This document shows, one piece after another, positions 1 through 8,626 of a stretch of 64,000 nt of DNA. The notes beneath the pieces were generated by a model that was given only the letters and a program-made list of their open reading frames with translations, did no database searches and was not told the DNA's origin. The translations under genes were made by a program, and so were the position numbers. Position 1 is the stretch's first letter. Each line of letters begins with the position of its first letter. The stretch comes from Mycobacterium sp. ACS4331 (GTDB lineage: Bacteria > Actinomycetota > Actinomycetes > Mycobacteriales > Mycobacteriaceae), in assembly GCF_001667265.1 (NCBI RefSeq), contig NZ_LZHW01000014.1, forward strand, positions 1 to 64,000, read 5' to 3'.

Positions 1-42
1 CGGGCCCCGGGGGGGGCCCCCCCGGGCGGGGGGGCCCGGGGC
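1..42. repeat. G/C homopolymer-rich low-complexity stretch at window edge
   Basis: Alternating runs of G and C up to eight bases long fill the first forty or so positions. They lie in frame in the proline/glycine-rich tail of the Mce1C protein. The runs are longer and less codon-like than the CCG/GCC repeats just inside them, so a sequencing or assembly-end artefact is possible. Confidence 0.6.
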
Positions 43-1499
43 GGGACGGCGACCGGAGCCGGCCCCGGCCCCGGGGCCGGGCCCAACGGCACCGTCCGCG
101 AGTTGATCGGGCCCTCCTGGATGGGCACCGGGGCACCCGGCAGGGTGGGCGCGGGCGCTCCGGGTTCGGCGGCGATCGGCAGACCGGGCGCCGGCGGCGG
201 TGCGTTCGGGTTCGGCGGTGACGTGAGGACGCCGTCCGGTCCGGTGTAGTTGGGCCCGTAGGGGTTGTCGCCGAACGGGCCGACCGTCAGGCCCGCGCAC
301 GGCAGCGGGTTGGCCGGCGACGGGATACCGTCTGCGGGAGGCGTATACGAGCACGGCGAACCCGGTGGGACGGCGGGGCCCGGATGGTCGGGAGTGCCCT
401 CCAGCACCGGCGGCGCCGGTGGCGGCGCCCCGTTGGCCTGCCGCTGCCCGTTCGGGTCGGGGAACTGGAACGCCGGCAGACCCGCGTTGCGCCAGAACTG
501 CTCCGGGTCTATTCCCCGCTTCTTGAACGCCGCGTCGATGAAGGGCTGGAGCACCTGGCCGGTCAGCAGGTTGACCACCATGACCTTGAAGTAGGGTCCC
601 GACCCCAGTGCCTCGGCCAGTGAGGCCGTGAACTTGCTGAGCGTGATCAGCACTTCCTGCAGGTCGTACTTGTGCTTGACGAGAAGGTCGGTGACCACGC
701 GCAACTGTTCGAGCACGTGGTTGAGATTGGGGTTGTCGTTGACCAGACCCTGGAACTGCGCCGACACCAGCTGCACGTTGGACAGCAGGTTCGTGATGGC
801 CTGCCCGCGGGCGTTGACGGCGGCCAGCAGCGTCTTGCTGTTGACCAGCAGGTCGTTGACCTGCCCACTGCGATCGCCGAGGACCTGGGCCACCTTGTTG
901 GCGTTGGCCAGCAGTTTCTTGAACTGTTCGTCGCGCTTGCCGATGGTGTCGGAGAACCGGGCCACCCCGTCGAGTGCGGCGCTCAGGTTCGGATAGGTCT
1001 GATCGATGGTCTCCGACAACACATTCAGTGACCGCTTGACGGTCTGGATGTCCCAGCCGCCCGCGGCCTTGGTGACGTCGAAGAACGCATCGTAGATCTG
1101 GTACGGCGTGGTGCTCTGCCCGACGGGCAGTTGACCGCTGGCCCGCAGAATCTCACTGCCACGCGGTTCGACCTCGAGCACCTTCTTGCCCAGGATCGTG
1201 TCGGTGCGAATGGCCAGCCGGCTTTCGGTGCCGATCTGGTTGCCGCCCAACGTGAATCCCATGACGACATGGTCATTGTCGATGGCCACCGACTGGACGG
1301 TGCCGACATCGAGGCCCGCGATGCGCACCTTGTCGCCCGTGAGCAGCCCACCCGAATCGGTGAAGGCACCGTAGTAGACCGGCTGCGCGAACAACATCGG
1401 CGCACTGGAGAAGCTCTGGCCCACCCCGATCACGAGGATCACGATCACGATCCCGACCAGGCCATTGCGGATCCGGTTCGACCCCTCCAGAGTCCTCAT
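1..1499 (-). CDS. mce1C: Mce-family lipid-transport protein Mce1C (3' end outside window)
   Basis: Third MCE subunit of the Mce1 complex, which forms a periplasmic channel for fatty or mycolic acid import. The ATG at 1499 overlaps the mce1B stop (ATGA). The frame stays open for 499 codons to the window edge, so the gene is truncated there. I see an N-terminal hydrophobic anchor at residues 13-30, then an MCE domain (VRIAGLDVGTVQSV around residue 57), a long helical region, and from about residue 355 a proline-rich tail typical of MceC proteins. The family is about 515 residues, so nearly all of the protein is present. mce1D, lprK and mce1F should lie beyond the left edge. Confidence 0.93.
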   Translation of the reverse strand, partial: MRTLEGSNRIRNGLVGIVIVILVIGVGQSFSSAPMLFAQPVYYGAFTDSGGLLTGDKVRIAGLDVGTVQSVAIDNDHVVMGFTLGGNQIGTESRLAIRTDTILGKKVLEVEPRGSEILRASGQLPVGQSTTPYQIYDAFFDVTKAAGGWDIQTVKRSLNVLSETIDQTYPNLSAALDGVARFSDTIGKRDEQFKKLLANANKVAQVLGDRSGQVNDLLVNSKTLLAAVNARGQAITNLLSNVQLVSAQFQGLVNDNPNLNHVLEQLRVVTDLLVKHKYDLQEVLITLSKFTASLAEALGSGPYFKVMVVNLLTGQVLQPFIDAAFKKRGIDPEQFWRNAGLPAFQFPDPNGQRQANGAPPPAPPVLEGTPDHPGPAVPPGSPCSYTPPADGIPSPANPLPCAGLTVGPFGDNPYGPNYTGPDGVLTSPPNPNAPPPAPGLPIAAEPGAPAPTLPGAPVPIQEGPINSRTVPLGPAPGPGPAPVAVPPRAPPPGGAPPGA

Positions 1500-2536
1500 T
1501 GCGGCGTGCACCTGCCGGTCGGCTGGGTGAACACCTTCACGGTGCGGACCGGTCCACCGGGCTGGGCACCGTTGAGTTTGAGGGTCAGGTCGCACAGATA
1601 GAAGTTGAAGAAGTCACCGTAGACGCCGCCCGCGCGGCCGATGATCTTCAGCGACGTGGGCAGTTTCGTCAAGATGTCGTCGACCTGCGCCTGCTCGTCG
1701 ACAAGCGGCTGGGCGATGCCCTCGAGGCGGGCGATGGTGTCGTGGAGGATCGGCCGATTGTCGGCCAGCAGGTCACCCAGTGTGCCCGCGGCGTTGCTGA
1801 TGCTCGCGGTGGAGTCGGCGATCGGGTCGGCGCGGTTCTTCAGCCCCGTGATCAGCTTCTCGAAATTGACCACGGTCTCGTCGAACTGCTTCTGATGCTT
1901 GACCGTCGTGGCGAGCACGGTGTTGAGGTTGTCGATCACCTCACCGATGGCCTGATCCCGGTCGGCCAGCGCCGACGTCAGCTGAGCGGTCTGGTCGAGG
2001 ATGTCGCTGATCGTGCCGCCCTGGCCTTGGAAGACCGTGATGATCGACTGCGCGATCGTGTTCACCTTCTCCGGGTCCAGGGCGCGGAACACGGGCTTGA
2101 ACCCGCCGATGAGCGCGTCGAGGTCGAGCGCCGGGGTGGTCCGCGACAGCGGGATGAACCCGCCGGGCGGCAGGATCTGGTCCGCGCCCTCGCCCTGCCC
2201 CCGCGCAAGATCCATGTAGCGGTTGCCGATCAGGTCCTGATACCGGATCTGGGCGGTCGTCGACTGGTAGAGCGGCAGGTTCCGGTCGACGTTGAAGGTG
2301 ACCTTGACACGCTGCCCGCCGTCGACGAGTTCGATGTCCTCGACCTTGCCGACCTCCACGCCCGAGGCCCGGACGAACTGGCCGGCGCGAAGTCCACTCG
2401 CCGTCTTGAACTCCGCGGTGTAGGTGCTGGTGCGGTCGAATCGGATCTGGCCGAAGACCACGATGATGATCGCCGTGAAGAGCAGCAGCACCAGCGAGAA
2501 GGCGCCGAGTTTGATTGCGGTTCCGGTGATTCTCAT
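1496..2536 (-). CDS. mce1B: Mce-family lipid-transport protein Mce1B
   Basis: Second MCE subunit, 346 residues, the usual length. It begins MRITGTAIKLGAF with one transmembrane anchor (residues 8-28), followed by the MCE domain (RAGQFVRASGVEVGKVEDIE) and a coiled helical region. The start ATG overlaps the mce1A stop by four bases, and the end overlaps mce1C in the same way, so the genes are translationally coupled. In known Mce1 systems six Mce proteins form the periplasmic tube above the YrbE permease pair. A longer reading frame upstream runs through mce1A and is not the real start. Confidence 0.94.
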   Translation of the reverse strand: MRITGTAIKLGAFSLVLLLFTAIIIVVFGQIRFDRTSTYTAEFKTASGLRAGQFVRASGVEVGKVEDIELVDGGQRVKVTFNVDRNLPLYQSTTAQIRYQDLIGNRYMDLARGQGEGADQILPPGGFIPLSRTTPALDLDALIGGFKPVFRALDPEKVNTIAQSIITVFQGQGGTISDILDQTAQLTSALADRDQAIGEVIDNLNTVLATTVKHQKQFDETVVNFEKLITGLKNRADPIADSTASISNAAGTLGDLLADNRPILHDTIARLEGIAQPLVDEQAQVDDILTKLPTSLKIIGRAGGVYGDFFNFYLCDLTLKLNGAQPGGPVRTVKVFTQPTGRCTPQ

Positions 2537-3765
2537 GGGTTGATCGTGTTCTCCCCCACTTGGCGTCCCCAGACGTACTCGGTGAGGATGGGCTGGCCGA
2601 GTTCGAGATGGTTGTAGGGCGCGATCGAGGCACCGGTGTCCATCACGAGATACGGGGCGGGCCACAGGTGCCGGTCGATCGACTGCCAGCACCCCGGTGC
2701 GCCGCCCGGGCCGCCGCGCGCGTTGATCCTCGGCAGGTTGTCGGGATACACGTAGGGGTTCTCGGCGCCGAGGAAGGTGGTGTTGGTGTTCAGCGAATAG
2801 CCGTTTCCGCCAAGCGAATCGGCGACCTTGGGCGCGACGCTGGCGTAGTTGCGCACGGTGCAGAACAGTGCGGGACTGTAGGTGTCGAGCAGTTGAGCGG
2901 TGGGCACCAGGTCGGCCGCGCCGCGGATCAGATAGGGTCCGCCCCGCTCGAACACGTCGGCGCCGGTTTGGCCGAACCCGGTGGCCGCCAGCAGGGCCGC
3001 GTCGAGGTCGGCACGCCGCGCGTTGAAGGTGCGGGCCGTGGTCACCGCGCCCTCGAGCGCATTCCACAGATCCGGCGACGCTGCGGTGTACACGTCGGAC
3101 AGGTCGGCCAATCGCTGTACGTCGTAACGGATCTGCGGCATCTTCGGGTTGATGTCGTCGAGGATCGCGTTGCCCTTGACCAGCGACTGACCGAACTTGT
3201 CGCCCAGACCGGTGAGCGACTGGGCCGCGGCCGACAACGTCAGGTTGAGTTTGACCGGGTCGATCTGTTCAGCGATCGAGGTGATGGTCTCGAACAGCGT
3301 GTTGAACTCGGTCGTCACTCCGGTCACGTCGATCACGTCGTCCGAGCTGATCCGCCGCGGATCGGGATCATCCGGCGAGGTGAAGGACACGTACTTGTTG
3401 CCGAACACTGTGGTGGCCTGGATGTTGGTGACCACATTGGCCGGGATCAGGTCGATGTAGCGGGGATTGACGTCGAGCGTCAGCCTGGCCCGCGTGGTGC
3501 CGTCCTGGTCGATCGGGTTCACCTCGGCGACGCGGCCGATCTGCACACCGTTGAACGTCACCTTCGACCCCGGGTCCATCACCAGACCGGCTCGGTCTGA
3601 GACCAGGGTCAGCTCGGTCTTGGGCTCGAAGCCGCCGCGGAACTGGATGTAGAGCGCGGTGGCCACGAGAGCGGTGATGAGCAGCAGCACCAGACCCGCG
3701 AGTTTGTATGGCGGAGTGCGGGGTTTGTTCTCCCCCATCCGGACCTGGTCCATGTTGGTCGTCAT
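2533..3765 (-). CDS. mce1A: Mce-family lipid-transport protein Mce1A
   Basis: First MCE subunit, 410 residues. The start at MTTNMDQVRMGENK lies five bases after the yrbE1B stop; a second ATG at 3753 is possible. There is a membrane anchor at residues 24-44 (LAGLVLLLITALVATALYI), then the MCE domain with VTFNGVQIGRVAEV, then a long helical domain. MceA proteins are the best studied of the family and were named for a mammalian-cell-entry phenotype. The present view is that the complex imports fatty acids. Overlap with mce1B (ATGA) shows one operon. The C-terminal region has three cysteines. Confidence 0.94.
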   Translation of the reverse strand: MTTNMDQVRMGENKPRTPPYKLAGLVLLLITALVATALYIQFRGGFEPKTELTLVSDRAGLVMDPGSKVTFNGVQIGRVAEVNPIDQDGTTRARLTLDVNPRYIDLIPANVVTNIQATTVFGNKYVSFTSPDDPDPRRISSDDVIDVTGVTTEFNTLFETITSIAEQIDPVKLNLTLSAAAQSLTGLGDKFGQSLVKGNAILDDINPKMPQIRYDVQRLADLSDVYTAASPDLWNALEGAVTTARTFNARRADLDAALLAATGFGQTGADVFERGGPYLIRGAADLVPTAQLLDTYSPALFCTVRNYASVAPKVADSLGGNGYSLNTNTTFLGAENPYVYPDNLPRINARGGPGGAPGCWQSIDRHLWPAPYLVMDTGASIAPYNHLELGQPILTEYVWGRQVGENTINP

Positions 3766-3769
3766 CGCG

Positions 3770-4639
3770 CTACACCGTGAGATTGAAGTTCGGGTCGGTG
3801 CCGTAGAGCGCCAACGAGGCGAACAGGACGACCACCACGATGGCCACCAGCGAGGTGCGCATCGACTTGCCGACCGCCTCTCCCACGCCGACGGCACCGC
3901 CGCTGGCGAAATAGCCGAAGTAGCAGTGGTTGAGCATCACGATGATCGACATGATGATCACTTCGAGGAAGGACCAGAAGACGTCGTCGACGCGCAGGAA
4001 CGTGTTGAAGTAGTGCGAGTAGGTGCCGACCGACTGCGCGTAGAAGACCGTGGTGACCAACTGGGCGGAGAAGAACGACAACAGGATGGCCATGGCGTAC
4101 AGCGGGATGATGACCACGGCGCCGGCCAGGATCCGTGTCGAGACCAGGTACGAGATCGACTTGATGCCCATGACTTCGAGCGCGTCGACCTCCTCGCTGA
4201 TGCGCATGGCGCCGAGTTCGGCTGTGGCACCGGCACCCACGGTGGCCGCCAGGGCCTGACCCGTCACGATGGGCGCCACGACGCGGACGTTGGCCAGGGC
4301 CGCGAAGAACCCGGTGAACGCCTCCACGCCGATGTTGCCCAGCGAGGCGAAACCCTGGATGGCGATGAGCGAACCCGCCGACAGCGTGACGAATCCGATG
4401 ATCGCGACCGTGCCGCCGATCACTGCCATGGCCCCGGTGCCCATGCCGATCTCGGCGATCAGGCGCAGGAGTTCACGGCGGTAGTTGCGCAGCGCGTGCG
4501 GGATCGACCCCACCGCCGTCAGGACGAACCATGCGACGTGGCCGAGGGTGTCGAGGAACCGCCCAGGCCATCCCACGAACCTCGTGACGTCGCTGTAGGC
4601 CCGGGGGAAGCGACTTCGCAGGACTTGGGTCGTCGACAC
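3770..4639 (-). CDS. yrbE1B: YrbE/MlaE-type ABC permease YrbE1B
   Basis: Integral membrane permease of the Mce1 importer, 289 residues, five to six transmembrane helices. The MlaE-family signature EEVDALEVMGIKSISYLV is present near the cytoplasmic coupling loop. I chose the GTG at 4639, one base after the yrbE1A stop, because it gives the 289-residue length known for the family; an ATG at 4666 would extend into yrbE1A. It is expected to pair with YrbE1A and to be driven by the ATPase MceG, which is encoded elsewhere in mycobacteria and is not in this window. Confidence 0.94.
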   Translation of the reverse strand: MSTTQVLRSRFPRAYSDVTRFVGWPGRFLDTLGHVAWFVLTAVGSIPHALRNYRRELLRLIAEIGMGTGAMAVIGGTVAIIGFVTLSAGSLIAIQGFASLGNIGVEAFTGFFAALANVRVVAPIVTGQALAATVGAGATAELGAMRISEEVDALEVMGIKSISYLVSTRILAGAVVIIPLYAMAILLSFFSAQLVTTVFYAQSVGTYSHYFNTFLRVDDVFWSFLEVIIMSIIVMLNHCYFGYFASGGAVGVGEAVGKSMRTSLVAIVVVVLFASLALYGTDPNFNLTV

Positions 4640-4640
4640 G

Positions 4641-5438
4641 TCAGCGCCCCGTTCCGAACCGGACACCGATGGTGGTGAGCACGACGTTGACCGCGAACAA
4701 CGCGACCACGCACAGCACCAGGGTCTCGTTGACGGCCGTGCCGACCCCCTTCGCGCCGCCCGCGACCGTCAGGCCGCGATAGCAGCCGACGAGGCCCGCG
4801 ATCAATCCGAAGGTCAGCGCCTTGATCACCGAGATGAGCACCTCGGGAAGCCCTGTGATCAGCGTCAGCGTCGATACGTAGGCACCCGCCGAGACGTTCT
4901 GGATGTAGACGCCGAAGATGAACCCACCCACCAGGCCGATCGTGATCACCGCGCCGTTGAGCAGAAACGCGACGAACGTCGAGGCGACCACCCGCGGCAG
5001 CACCAGGCGGTGGATGGGATCGATGCCGAGCACCTCCAGGGCGTCGATCTCCTCGCGGATGGTCCGGGCGCCCAGATCGGCGCAGATGGCCGTCGACCCC
5101 GCGCCGGCGACGACGAGAACCGTGACGAGCGGCCCCAACTGGGTGACCGCGCCGAGCGCGGCCCCGGCGCCGGACACATCAGCGGCGCCGAACTCCGCCA
5201 ACAGGATGTTGAGGGTGAAGATGATCAGCACTGTGAGCGGAATCGAGACGGCGACGGTGGGCAGGAACGCCACCCGCATCAGAAACCAGCTCTGCTCGAT
5301 GAATTCGCGCCATTCGAACGGCCGCAGGACCGCTTTTCCGGTGAGCACGCACATGCGGAAGAACCCGCCCACCAACTCAAGGGGTGTGCGCAGCTGGTCG
5401 CGCACGTAGCCGGTGAGTCCGCCCGTCGACGCCGTCAC
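4641..5438 (-). CDS. yrbE1A: YrbE/MlaE-type ABC permease YrbE1A
   Basis: Partner permease of YrbE1B, 265 residues, the same length as the M. tuberculosis protein. Conserved features are AGAGSTAICADLGARTI and EEIDALEVLGIDPIHRLV. It has about five membrane segments and ends VRFGTGR like its homologues. The start is GTG at 5438, which overlaps the stop codon of a short upstream reading frame (5435-5623). It is separated from fadD5 by 282 bases. An internal promoter has been reported at the equivalent place in M. tuberculosis, so this may be where transcription of the transport genes is set apart from fadD5. Confidence 0.95.
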   Translation of the reverse strand: MTASTGGLTGYVRDQLRTPLELVGGFFRMCVLTGKAVLRPFEWREFIEQSWFLMRVAFLPTVAVSIPLTVLIIFTLNILLAEFGAADVSGAGAALGAVTQLGPLVTVLVVAGAGSTAICADLGARTIREEIDALEVLGIDPIHRLVLPRVVASTFVAFLLNGAVITIGLVGGFIFGVYIQNVSAGAYVSTLTLITGLPEVLISVIKALTFGLIAGLVGCYRGLTVAGGAKGVGTAVNETLVLCVVALFAVNVVLTTIGVRFGTGR

Positions 5439-5623
5439 AGAGCCGCCCTCACCCGGACGGCCGTGTGGCGCTGCAACGCTACGCGGAACTCCACGCCCCC
5501 TCCTGCCCCCCGCCCCAGATACGTGACGGCCGCCTCCCTACTCGGGAGTAGTAAGGCGGACCACAGGAATGTACCTGATCTTGGTGCGGCGGGGTGGCCC
5601 ATCCGCGGGAATGAACCCCCCAT
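5435..5623 (-). CDS. Possible 62-residue leader ORF coupled to yrbE1A
   Basis: An ATG at 5623 follows GAGG with five-base spacing. The frame runs 62 codons and ends in a TGA that overlaps the GTG start of yrbE1A (GTGA). The peptide is basic and glycine/alanine-rich with no recognised domain. Only the ribosome-binding site and the stop-start overlap argue for translation. In high-GC DNA such a frame can occur by chance, so this remains a candidate. If real, it would couple translation across the fadD5-yrbE1A gap. Confidence 0.3.
   Translation of the reverse strand: MGGSFPRMGHPAAPRSGTFLWSALLLPSREAAVTYLGRGAGGGVEFRVALQRHTAVRVRAAL
5538..5551. promoter_or_regulatory. Short palindrome in fadD5-yrbE1A intergenic region
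   Basis: CTACTC-GG-GAGTAG is a perfect inverted repeat of six-base arms in the 282-base gap between fadD5 and yrbE1A. It could be a regulator site for an internal promoter or a small RNA hairpin. Nothing else convincing (no tRNA, no strong terminator) is seen in the gap apart from the candidate leader ORF. Confidence 0.35.
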
Positions 5624-5720
5624 TGTGACCTCGGCGTTTTCTTCGCCTACGTCAATCGGGTCCGGTCAACCCGGAAAGCGCTGAATTCGAACCCAATCCG
5701 CACCGATCCGCCCCAAAACA

Positions 5721-7316
5721 TCATTCTCCGCCGGTGGCGAACCGCGACCGCAGTTCGGTTTTCAGCACCTTTCCGGCCGGATTCCTCGGCAGTGCGTCGA
5801 CGATCTCGAGCGCCTTCGGGTGCTTGTAGCGGGCCAGTCGTTCGTTGAGGAAGTCCTCGAGATCGGCGAGCGCCAACTCATCCGACACGGCCGCCACGGC
5901 CACCGGCACCTCGCCCCACCTCTCGTCGACGCGCCCGATCACCGCCACCTCGACGATCGCCGGATGGGCGGCCAGCGCGTTCTCCACCTCGGCGCAGTAG
6001 ATGTTCTCTCCACCGGAGATGATCATGTCCTTCTTGCGATCGACAACCCAGACGTAGCCCTCCTCGTCCTGGCGCACCAGGTCGCCCGAGTGGAACCACC
6101 CGCCCGCGAACGCCTCCGCGGTGGCCTGCGGGTTGTTCCAGTACCCCGCCATCAGTGTGGGTGCGCGATAGACGATTTCGCCCACTTCACCCACGGGGAC
6201 GTCGTTCATGTTGTCGTCGACGACTCGGGCCGCCACGGTCGGGATCACCCGACCGACCGAGCCCAGCTTCCGCAGCGCGTCCTCACCCAGCAGCATGCAC
6301 GTCACGGGCGACATCTCGGTCTGGCCGAAGGCCGCCAGGATCTTGGTGTTCGGGAACGTCTCGGCCATATCGCGCAGGAGCGTGTCCGACGCCGGTGCCG
6401 CGCCCCAGGACATGACGCGCAGCTTCAGATCGCGCGGTTGCGCCCGCTGGGCCTGGCACACGGCCTGCCACTGCGCGGGCACCAGGAAAATGCCGGTCAC
6501 CTGTTCGGCTTCGAGCACGTCGAGGAGCTGGCCCGGGTCGAAGGCGCCGAGCGGGTGGATCACCGTCGGGTGTCCCAGCGTCAGGCCGGTCAGCATGTTG
6601 CCCACGCCGGCGATGTGGAACAGCGGGACGCCGATGAAGCCGACGTCGTTGTTCAGGTCGGCACCGTTGGTGAACAGCGCCGTCATGGTCTGCCCGAACA
6701 GGTTGGCGTGGGTCAGCACCGCCCCCTTGGGCCGGCCCGTGGTGCCCGAGGTGTACATGATCAGCGCGGGGTGGTCGTTCGGGATGTCAGCCACCGGATG
6801 GGCGTCGCCCTTCTCGGCGATCAGGTCCTCGTACCCCAGCAGGTCACCTTCGGTGGGGGCGCCGGCGACGATCACCGTCTCGGCCAGCGGCGCGATCTCA
6901 CGCACCGCGCTGGCGACGGGGACAAGCAGGGGCTCGGTCACGACGACGCGGGATTCGCAGTCCTGCACCAGGAACCCGAGTTCCGGTGGGGTGAGCCGGA
7001 AGTTGACCGGCACCGCGATGGCCCCCAGCCGGTTGGCGGCCAGCACGGTCTCCATGAATTCGGGGCGGTTGAGCATCAGGACCATGACGCGGTCGCCGAA
7101 GGACACACCCCGACGGCTCAGGGCATCGGCCAGCGCGCTGACTCGACGGTCGAGCTCGGCCCACGTGATGCTCTTGCCCATGAATCGGATGGCGGTGTCC
7201 TCGGGCTGCATGAGGGCGTGTCGTGACAGCTGGTTGCTCCAGTTCTGCCGACGGGCCAGGTAGGGCTGTTCGGTGGGCGTCTGGGCACCCACACCATGAG
7301 CCAGCTGCGCGGTCAA
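5721..7316 (-). CDS. fadD5: Fatty-acyl-CoA/AMP ligase FadD5
   Basis: AMP-forming acyl-CoA synthetase that activates fatty acids, first gene of the mce1 operon. Motifs: P-loop MYTSGTTGRPKGAVLTH, GQTEMSP, the hinge DRKKDMIISGGENIYCAE, and the C-terminal catalytic lysine in NPAGKVLKTELR. I place the start at TTG 7316, because the only good Shine-Dalgarno (AGGGG, seven bases upstream) serves it and because it aligns with MTAQLA of the known M. tuberculosis protein. A GTG at 7331 is the alternative but would lie before that ribosome site. In known systems FadD5 helps recycle fatty acids imported through Mce1. Divergent mce1R lies upstream. Confidence 0.95.
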   Translation of the reverse strand: MTAQLAHGVGAQTPTEQPYLARRQNWSNQLSRHALMQPEDTAIRFMGKSITWAELDRRVSALADALSRRGVSFGDRVMVLMLNRPEFMETVLAANRLGAIAVPVNFRLTPPELGFLVQDCESRVVVTEPLLVPVASAVREIAPLAETVIVAGAPTEGDLLGYEDLIAEKGDAHPVADIPNDHPALIMYTSGTTGRPKGAVLTHANLFGQTMTALFTNGADLNNDVGFIGVPLFHIAGVGNMLTGLTLGHPTVIHPLGAFDPGQLLDVLEAEQVTGIFLVPAQWQAVCQAQRAQPRDLKLRVMSWGAAPASDTLLRDMAETFPNTKILAAFGQTEMSPVTCMLLGEDALRKLGSVGRVIPTVAARVVDDNMNDVPVGEVGEIVYRAPTLMAGYWNNPQATAEAFAGGWFHSGDLVRQDEEGYVWVVDRKKDMIISGGENIYCAEVENALAAHPAIVEVAVIGRVDERWGEVPVAVAAVSDELALADLEDFLNERLARYKHPKALEIVDALPRNPAGKVLKTELRSRFATGGE

Positions 7317-7354
7317 CGTCGTTCCCCTCACTTCGGATCTGCGGACTTGCGCGA

Positions 7355-7372
7355 ATATTACATTTGATCAAA
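7355..7372 (-). promoter_or_regulatory. fadD5/mce1 promoter -10 with overlapping operator palindrome
   Basis: On the minus strand TAATAT (7355-7360) is a good -10 for the mce1 operon. Just upstream, within the -35/-10 spacer, is the perfect palindrome TTTGATCAAA (7363-7372). A related half site, GGTCAAAT, lies at 7400-7407. Position and symmetry fit a binding site for the FadR-type regulator Mce1R encoded divergently. The assignment is inferred. Confidence 0.5.
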
Positions 7373-7443
7373 CATTGGGTAGTCCTGGTCACACTATGAG
7401 GTCAAATCGCACCAGACAAGCCTGAAGGATGTAGAACCACACT

Positions 7444-8142
7444 GTGAACGCACCGGCCAGATCGCAGCGGACCGCGCTGCCGCGGCCAAAACTGCGCCGC
7501 GAGCAGCTGTCGGAGGAAGTGGCCGCACACCTGCGCGCCGAGATCATGTCGGGCACCCTGCGGCCCGGCACGTTCATCCGCCTCGACGAGACCGCGGCCC
7601 AGCTCGGCGTGAGCATCACGCCCGTCCGCGAGGCTCTGCTGACGCTGCGCGGTGAGGGCATGGTCGAACTCGAACCCCACCGCGGGCACGTCGTGGTGCC
7701 CCTGGACCGCCAGGACGTCGAGGACATCTTCTGGCTGCAGGCCACGATCGCCAAGGAGTTGGCGTCCTCGACCGTCGAACACATCACCGACGAGCAGATC
7801 GACCATCTCGAAAGCCTCACCACCACGCTCGCCGAGGCGGTGCAGGCCGCCGACGTCGACGCCGTCATCAGCGCGGAGTTCGAGTTCCACCGCGCGCTCA
7901 ACCGCAGCGCGGGCCGGATCAAGCTGGCCTGGTTCCTGCTGCATGTGTCGCGCTACATGCCGCCGCGGGTCTACGCGGGTGACCCTACGTGGGGCACCGA
8001 CGCCGTCGAACACCACCGCAAGCTGATCGGCGCGCTGCGCGAACGCGATCTGTCCGCCGTGACCGAGCTGACCGAATGGCAGTTCACCGACGGCGTCACG
8101 CGGTTGACCAGCATGCTGGAGAATACCGGGATCTGGGAGTAG
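7444..8142 (+). CDS. mce1R: GntR/FadR-family regulator of the mce1 operon
   Basis: Transcription factor of 232 residues. The N-terminal winged helix-turn-helix (LDETAAQLGVSITPVREAL, residues 49-67) is typical of GntR, and the C-terminal helical FCD-type ligand domain carries histidines expected to bind metal or ligand. It starts at GTG 7444 and is divergent from fadD5, exactly as Mce1R is in M. tuberculosis, where it represses mce1. The shared 127-base intergenic region contains the palindrome TTTGATCAAA. The gene is convergent with the START-like gene, with 19 bases between the stops. Confidence 0.93.
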   Translation: MNAPARSQRTALPRPKLRREQLSEEVAAHLRAEIMSGTLRPGTFIRLDETAAQLGVSITPVREALLTLRGEGMVELEPHRGHVVVPLDRQDVEDIFWLQATIAKELASSTVEHITDEQIDHLESLTTTLAEAVQAADVDAVISAEFEFHRALNRSAGRIKLAWFLLHVSRYMPPRVYAGDPTWGTDAVEHHRKLIGALRERDLSAVTELTEWQFTDGVTRLTSMLENTGIWE

Positions 8143-8161
8143 CTCCACCCCGGTCTCAGAA

Positions 8162-8599
8162 CTAGACCGCGAGCTCCTCCGCACGCTTCTTCAGGTTGTC
8201 CGCAAGATGTTCGAGGGCATCGTTGGCCACCTTCTTGACCATCATCGCGGGCACCGGGAATGTGGTCTCGACGTCCATGTCGACCGTCAGCAGCGACGTC
8301 GGGCCCATGCCGACCACGCTGAACAGCTGCTCCTGCTTGGAGAAGTGCTCCCCCTGCTGCATGACGGTCTGGATCTGATTGGGCGCCGGGTAGTACACCG
8401 CCTGGATGTAGGTGCCCTCATTGCCCTGGATCAGGGTGTCGAGTCGCAGCTGGCTGGGCCGGCCGTCGTCGTACCGGTGCAGGATCCAGCAGCCCTTGAC
8501 CTCTTCGTTCCACTGCGGGTAGGCCTCGAAGTCGGCGACGATCCCCAGGATGACGTTCTCGTCAGCCGCCACCTCGACGGTCTTGCTCACGATAGGCAT
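8162..8599 (-). CDS. SRPBCC (START-like) domain protein, Rv0164 family
   Basis: A 145-residue single-domain protein of the polyketide cyclase/dehydrase superfamily, a fold that makes a hydrophobic pocket for lipids or polyketides. The start MPIVSKTVEVAADENVIL and the helix at the end (VANDALEHLADNLKKRAEEL) are typical. It sits next to mce1R as TB18.5 (Rv0164) does in M. tuberculosis. The true ligand is unknown; a lipid linked to mce1 is a guess from position. The start codon appears leaderless (TACACT, six bases before the ATG). Confidence 0.85.
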   Translation of the reverse strand: MPIVSKTVEVAADENVILGIVADFEAYPQWNEEVKGCWILHRYDDGRPSQLRLDTLIQGNEGTYIQAVYYPAPNQIQTVMQQGEHFSKQEQLFSVVGMGPTSLLTVDMDVETTFPVPAMMVKKVANDALEHLADNLKKRAEELAV

Positions 8600-8605
8600 G
8601 CGAAG

Positions 8606-8611
8606 AGTGTA
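8606..8611 (-). promoter_or_regulatory. Leaderless -10 element for the Rv0164-like gene
   Basis: TACACT on the minus strand lies six bases before the ATG at 8599. This matches the mycobacterial TANNNT-N6-7-start pattern, so the mRNA probably begins at the start codon. No Shine-Dalgarno is present. Confidence 0.55.
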
Positions 8612-8626
8612 GGAGTGCCCGCACCG

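Noticed and set aside
1499..2617. Long plus-strand frame of 372 codons opposite mce1B
   Set aside because: Antisense shadow in high-GC DNA; composition is Arg/Asp/Gly-rich with no domain, while mce1B on the other strand is certain.
5820..7226. Plus-strand frame of 468 codons opposite fadD5
   Set aside because: His/Arg/Gln-rich shadow with no motif; FadD5 has all ligase motifs.
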